The notes beneath the pieces are model-generated. The model had not been told where the DNA came from, searched no databases, and saw only the letters and a list, made by a program, of their open reading frames with translations. Both the position numbers and the translations under genes were made by a program. From Phoronis australis (taxonomy: Eukaryota > Phoronida > Phoronidae), in assembly GCA_002633005.1 (NCBI GenBank), contig NMRA01000354.1:299634-363633 (forward strand): DNA of 64,000 nucleotides, in the 5' to 3' direction. Positions within the stretch are counted from its first letter, which is position 1, and each line of letters starts with the position of its first letter. Positions 60,546-64,000 of the stretch are shown here, piece after piece.

Positions 60546-61067
60546 GATTGCCGCTTTCACTTTCAATACTTGGCTACTATAGCTTATGCCATCTTTCACT
60601 TCATTTACAAAGTGTTCACAGTTACGATTGACGAGATGAAAGTCTTCTTCGCCGAGTCGATCACGCGCCCTTTTGATTCTTGTCTCACCAAAAAACAAAG
60701 ATGGCCTGTTATCCCTAAGCAAGACATCGGATCTCTTAATTTTGCTCTCTTCTTCCCTAACGCTAGCTTTATATGGAGCACATTTGAATGCTAGTGCATT
60801 TGACAATGACAATACTGCTTCTTGTTCGCCATTAGAATAGTGTATCAAATTCAATTTACGGTTGTTAATGTCTACATCAACCAAAATAGCATGGTGAACA
60901 TACAAGGCATGTTTAAATTTCAAATGATCTCCAGGTCTCAGTTTTTTCCAATCGCTGAACCTTATGCGTTCACTTCCACCACCATCATCATCATTTAACA
61001 AGCTGAAAACGTTGAAAGCATCTTCCAAATTGTCTTTCATTTCAATACGTTTAAGTGATGGCGACAT
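60411..61067 (-). CDS. LRAT-domain protein 2
   Basis: One exon with an ATG start, 218 residues. It has an acidic Gly-rich N-terminal stretch (NDDDGGGSE), then RPGDHLKFKHALYVHHAILV (catalytic His), LIHYSNGEQEAVLSL, DNRPSLFFGETRIKRARDRL and NRNCEHFVNEVKDG with the nucleophile Cys, as in LRAT/HRASLS-type acyltransferases. Large blocks match LRAT 1 (38121-38672): SPSLFFG.ERI.RAR.RLGEE and the NCEHF region. Unlike LRAT 1, it lacks a clear C-terminal hydrophobic anchor. It ends in a 14-residue-type repeat (DSVLKRAQNGASAI, DTLLNRARNRALSS). It lies on the same strand directly after two guanylate cyclase exons, so it is either nested in that gene's 3' intron or follows a truncated gene. Confidence 0.83.
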   Translation of the reverse strand: MSPSLKRIEMKDNLEDAFNVFSLLNDDDGGGSERIRFSDWKKLRPGDHLKFKHALYVHHAILVDVDINNRKLNLIHYSNGEQEAVLSLSNALAFKCAPYKASVREEESKIKRSDVLLRDNRPSLFFGETRIKRARDRLGEEDFHLVNRNCEHFVNEVKDGISYSSQVLKVKAAIRVGFAYGVLATDSVLKRAQNGASAIDTLLNRARNRALSSAIDLL

Positions 61068-61209
61068 TTGAAAGGAAATGACGAGGCGATGAACTTGTTC
61101 AACAATGATAAATGCTACGTTCCGTTACTAGACGCAAGACGCTGACCAAAAAGCAAGATCACGCAAGTCTTTGTGAGATAATGCCACGCATTAAAAGCGG
61201 CTGTAGTAC

Positions 61210-61301
61210 CTTAATCTCCACGTCACCGCGTAGCTCGGTGACGTAACCGCCCAAGTTCTGCAGAGCTTCGTTCGTCGGTTCACTCATTTGGATTCGCATT
61301 C
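61210..61301 (-). CDS. Guanylate cyclase catalytic domain, downstream exon
   Basis: The acceptor CGTTATAG and donor AAG|GTACTA bound 92 bp encoding MRIQMSEPTNEALQNLGGYV then TELRGDVEIK. This is the segment that follows the nucleotide-binding motif in receptor guanylate cyclases (usually RIHVS..T...L...GGF....RGDVEMKGKG). It joins the exon at 61708-61791 in phase 1 and ends in phase 0. The next exon, which should begin GKGK, was not found in the remaining sequence to the left. Confidence 0.85.
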
Positions 61302-61707
61302 CTATAACGAGGGATACCGGTTACAGAAATGCAATAAGTACTTACATCAAAGATACTATAAAACCTTTGCTTACATTCAGAGCGACTAACACAATTTTAA
61401 TTGTTTGGTGAATTTCGAACACGGACAATGTAAAACATGAATCGTATCAATGGCTGAAAGAAAGGGGTGGAACGGATATCATTTCGATGTGTTTGTAACA
61501 GGTTTTTGGCAGTTTATCTTTTTCAGTTTGCAAAACACGTGTCGTGACATCTTCTGTACGGATTTTACGTTTCTGTCTCCTTTTTTAAAAGTATATCCAA
61601 GCGTCCACTTTTTTGGCCCAGAACTAGGAACACCACTAAAAGTCCCATATCCGGAATGTGTGAACTAGGACTTATGTTCAGAACTTTCCGGAAAGTCTTG
61701 AACCTAC

Positions 61708-61791
61708 CTTCGCCAGTCGATTCCATACGAGAAGCCGTATTAATCGCATCCCCGAACAAACAATACTTGGGTCTTTTTAGTCCAATCACAC
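61708..61791 (-). CDS. Guanylate cyclase catalytic domain, upstream exon
   Basis: 84 bp bounded by ACTGGCAG and GAAG|GTAGGT encode [20 protein letters not shown] then RMESTGE. The YCLFGD and [10 protein letters not shown] motifs hold the purine-selecting Cys and the Asn and Arg that stabilise the transition state in class III cyclases. The Cys and the following RGDVE exon point to a receptor-type guanylate cyclase that makes cGMP. The rest of the gene should lie upstream on the minus strand, beyond the right side of the window or hidden in 61.8-64 kb. Confidence 0.9.
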
Positions 61792-61799
61792 CTGCCAGT

Positions 61800-62639
61800 A
61801 GAAAAATAATCATTTCGATAAAGGGGAAAAGAGTGTTTTCATGCGGTCCTAGCGTGCATTCGAACCTAAAACCACTGCGGTCGCAATCAAGTGCTCTGCT
61901 GGAGAAGTTACGTAAACTCAACTCGATAAATAGTAGAGTATTGAACTGGTGAAGACATCGGCTTATATTTCAGCGAATATTAGGCAGACAACTTTAAAAA
62001 TTGTCGTTTCGGCGAAACAAATTCACCCACGCACCCACGCCGGACTAGGCTAATAATCTCAATCTAAAATTGCGTTTTTCCGTGGTAAAACTGAAAATGT
62101 TCCTTTAATCAAGGAACTATGAAAACAAGTCCACGTAGGACACGACGCTAATTGAACAGAAACCTACAGAGGGAGCCTGTTCGAATGATTCAAAGGAATA
62201 AAAGGAAAAGGAAATTAAATAATTGGAGAGGACATGGGAATTAGATATAGGGAGCATAGAACAGTTCTCACAGGGGTTTTCCTATAAGAACACAAGTCAA
62301 TGGACTCGTCACCCTTTCTTCACTCTGTCAAAAACTGCATGCAAAGAATGAAAAGTTTTGGGTCATTTCACATCACAAACCCTACAGAGGAGCACAGAAA
62401 CTTCATTCTCTCTTGTAGTTTTGACCCTTAGTTGCAGTCCTACAGATAAGCAAGGTAGACTAAGAAAAGGGGCAAAAACGCAAAATCGGCACTTTTCGCC
62501 CTAAAAACACCACTTCCTTGCCCAAAGTCAACACTTGATTCTGAAAGCAAATTTCCGACCAACTACAAAAATGGCGTCCAAACGTACTGTCAACCAACTA
62601 TTTTTTTTGTAAATCTGGCTTATTTGAGGGTTACCTGAA
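61800..62639. other. Presumed guanylate cyclase intron
   Basis: No exon recognised on the minus strand; the exon expected before 61791 (ending in HTG) was not found. There is nothing else to report. Confidence 0.4.
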
Positions 62640-63480
62640 ATCGCAGCCAGTGTCTCAGTCGCTACCCAACAAGCAACAGCGGCGCCATCTTGAAGAAGAG
62701 TGTAGCCACAGCCGAGTAAGTGGTCGTTTGCATTCTCAGCCTCATATTGATTATCGTTTACCGGTTTGGGGGCATACTAGTGACAAACTTGTCAGCAAAG
62801 TCCAAGTAATCCAAAATAGAGCCTGGGTACTAGAATTCGGGACACCAAGGTCGATGACTTGTATTCCAAGCTGGGATTTATGAAAGTGAAACAAAGAAAT
62901 AAATATCTCTCTGCCTGTTGTATGTAGAGATGTATCAGTGGCTTGACTCCAGCATATCTCAGCCGAAAATTCAATAGCAGTCAAGTTGTATATTCTGCAC
63001 GTTCTTCTATCGCTGGAAATATTTCTCTTAAAAAAATTAAAACCGAGACTAGCAAGAGATCTTTTATCTATGTTGCTGCTACAATATGGAATTCTGTTAG
63101 CCTAGAGATTAAACGGTCCAATTCAATAAATACTTTTAAACTAATACAAAAAAGTGGCTGTAATTTACCTAACCTTTTTATACCCTACCTGTCTTAATCA
63201 TGTCATTTTTTTCTCATTGTCATAAATACTCTCACTGTTTAGAGTAATTTCATAACATATTTCATCTCTCTCAGTTAAATTTTCACCATTCTTTGTCATA
63301 TGTTTATTGTCTTAATTCTCAACCTGTTTTAATTGTATCTTTTTCACGTATATTTAATAGTTGTTTTATTACTTCATTGTATTATAGTACTGTTTTTGTT
63401 GTTGAGGGCCCTCTTGGAATTCAGTGCTATCACTGAAGAGGTCACCCTCATTTTAAATATCACAATAAGTAAATAAATTC
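62640..63480 (+). pseudogene. 5'-truncated LINE 3' end (CR1/L2-like)
   Basis: The C-terminal end of a non-LTR reverse transcriptase lies in several frames: HIDYRLPVWGHTSDKL, VQVIQNRAW, GLTPAYLSRKFNSS and FIYVAATIWNSVSLEIKRSN to the stop at 63197. At least two frameshifts or stops break it. An AT-rich tail ends near 63478 with AATAAGTAAATAAA, as in CR1/L2 copies that end in short tandem A-rich units. It is inserted antisense in the presumed cyclase intron. Confidence 0.75.
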
Positions 63481-64000
63481 CAGTGGGAAAAACAAAACAA
63501 AAATTTGACGGTCCAGATTTTCGCGCTGAAGGCGGAACGGCAACAGTAGAAGCATCAGGACAATCTATTCAAATTTTTTTCATTTTTCAAACGAGATAAA
63601 ACCACTGTGCGGAACAATAGACATAATTTAAATTAGGGAGGTTATGTTTCAAAATTGCTGGCCGTAACCGAATTTGATGAACAATAAACGATTTAACTTC
63701 AAATTAAATCGAATTTTGTCTACATTGAAAAGAATCATGATCCAGGTACAAAAATTCCCAAACCACGTGTCTTTGAATTCTCTAATGGCGTGGAAAATCA
63801 GAGACCATTAAGAAAAGTGAAAGATTGACGTTAATGCTAGTCACTATTCTGGACCTGCTCCTTGAAAAAATCAAAATTTTGTGAACACTCGTAAAATCTT
63901 ATATAGTTTCAATTCCAATCAATCCAAAAGCAATCAAAAAGGGTAAAAACGATGATCCAGCAATGTAAGTTAGGAATTGAAAAGATTTTATTCAGTGACA
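63481..64000. other. Right end of the window, no recognised gene
   Basis: AT-rich sequence with no supported exon on either strand. Confidence 0.4.

Noticed and set aside
1-64000. tRNA, rRNA and CRISPR-like arrays
   Set aside because: No cloverleaf with proper A and B boxes, no rRNA-like stretch, and no direct repeats with unique spacers were seen by eye.

Overview
This is a window from the nuclear genome of an invertebrate animal. Coding exons are short and separated by introns of about 0.2 to 4 kb, with canonical GT..AG ends whose phases join up. Large areas hold simple repeats, foldback elements and decayed transposons. The proteins are animal-type: a CRTAC1-like beta-propeller, a matrix metalloproteinase, a PAN plus fibrinogen-domain lectin-like protein, LRAT-domain proteins and a receptor-type guanylate cyclase. 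This set fits an anthozoan cnidarian or an invertebrate deuterostome; I cannot decide between them from the sequence.

Layout. 1-7.4 kb: no recognised gene, one old dispersed repeat. 7.4-20.7 kb (+): a 12-exon CRTAC1-like gene in which all splice phases join, predicting a 1,276-residue secreted protein. Its propeller and ASPIC/UnbV domain are followed by a roughly 680-residue basic tail that contains a thrombospondin type 1 repeat and a Cys-rich end, where vertebrate CRTAC1 has an EGF domain. Its introns carry three foldback/MITE-like elements. 22.6-32.0 kb (-), possibly to 32.9 kb: a matrix metalloproteinase gene with nine phase-consistent exons (peptidoglycan-binding-like domain, cysteine switch, polybasic furin-type site, zinc site, hemopexin repeats). 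One intron carries two large GAT arrays. 34.2-36.7 kb: a CATA/CAGA/CA microsatellite, a dead LINE, and a TG repeat broken by a 103-base assembly gap. 38.1-38.7 kb (-): LRAT-domain gene 1. 40.3-41.3 kb: a higher-order tandem array whose 150-bp subunits each carry a CTCF-like core motif. 41.6-44.4 kb: a decayed DNA transposon with long inverted arms. 45.0-46.5 kb: a mosaic of repeat copies. 46.7-47.5 kb (+): an orphan three-exon gene for a 118-residue protein. 52.8-58.4 kb (+): a five-exon gene for a 325-residue PAN plus fibrinogen C-terminal domain protein, with a 26-bp minisatellite in its 3' UTR. 60.4-61.1 kb (-): LRAT-domain gene 2. 61.2-61.8 kb (-): two exons of a guanylate cyclase that runs off the right side. 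62.6-63.5 kb (+): a truncated LINE 3' end.

Three of the genes (CRTAC1-like, MMP, PAN-fibrinogen) encode apparently secreted, extracellular-matrix or recognition proteins, but nothing in the sequence shows that they are co-regulated. Gene models were assembled by eye from splice sites and frame continuity. Untranslated exons and the MMP first and last exons are uncertain.
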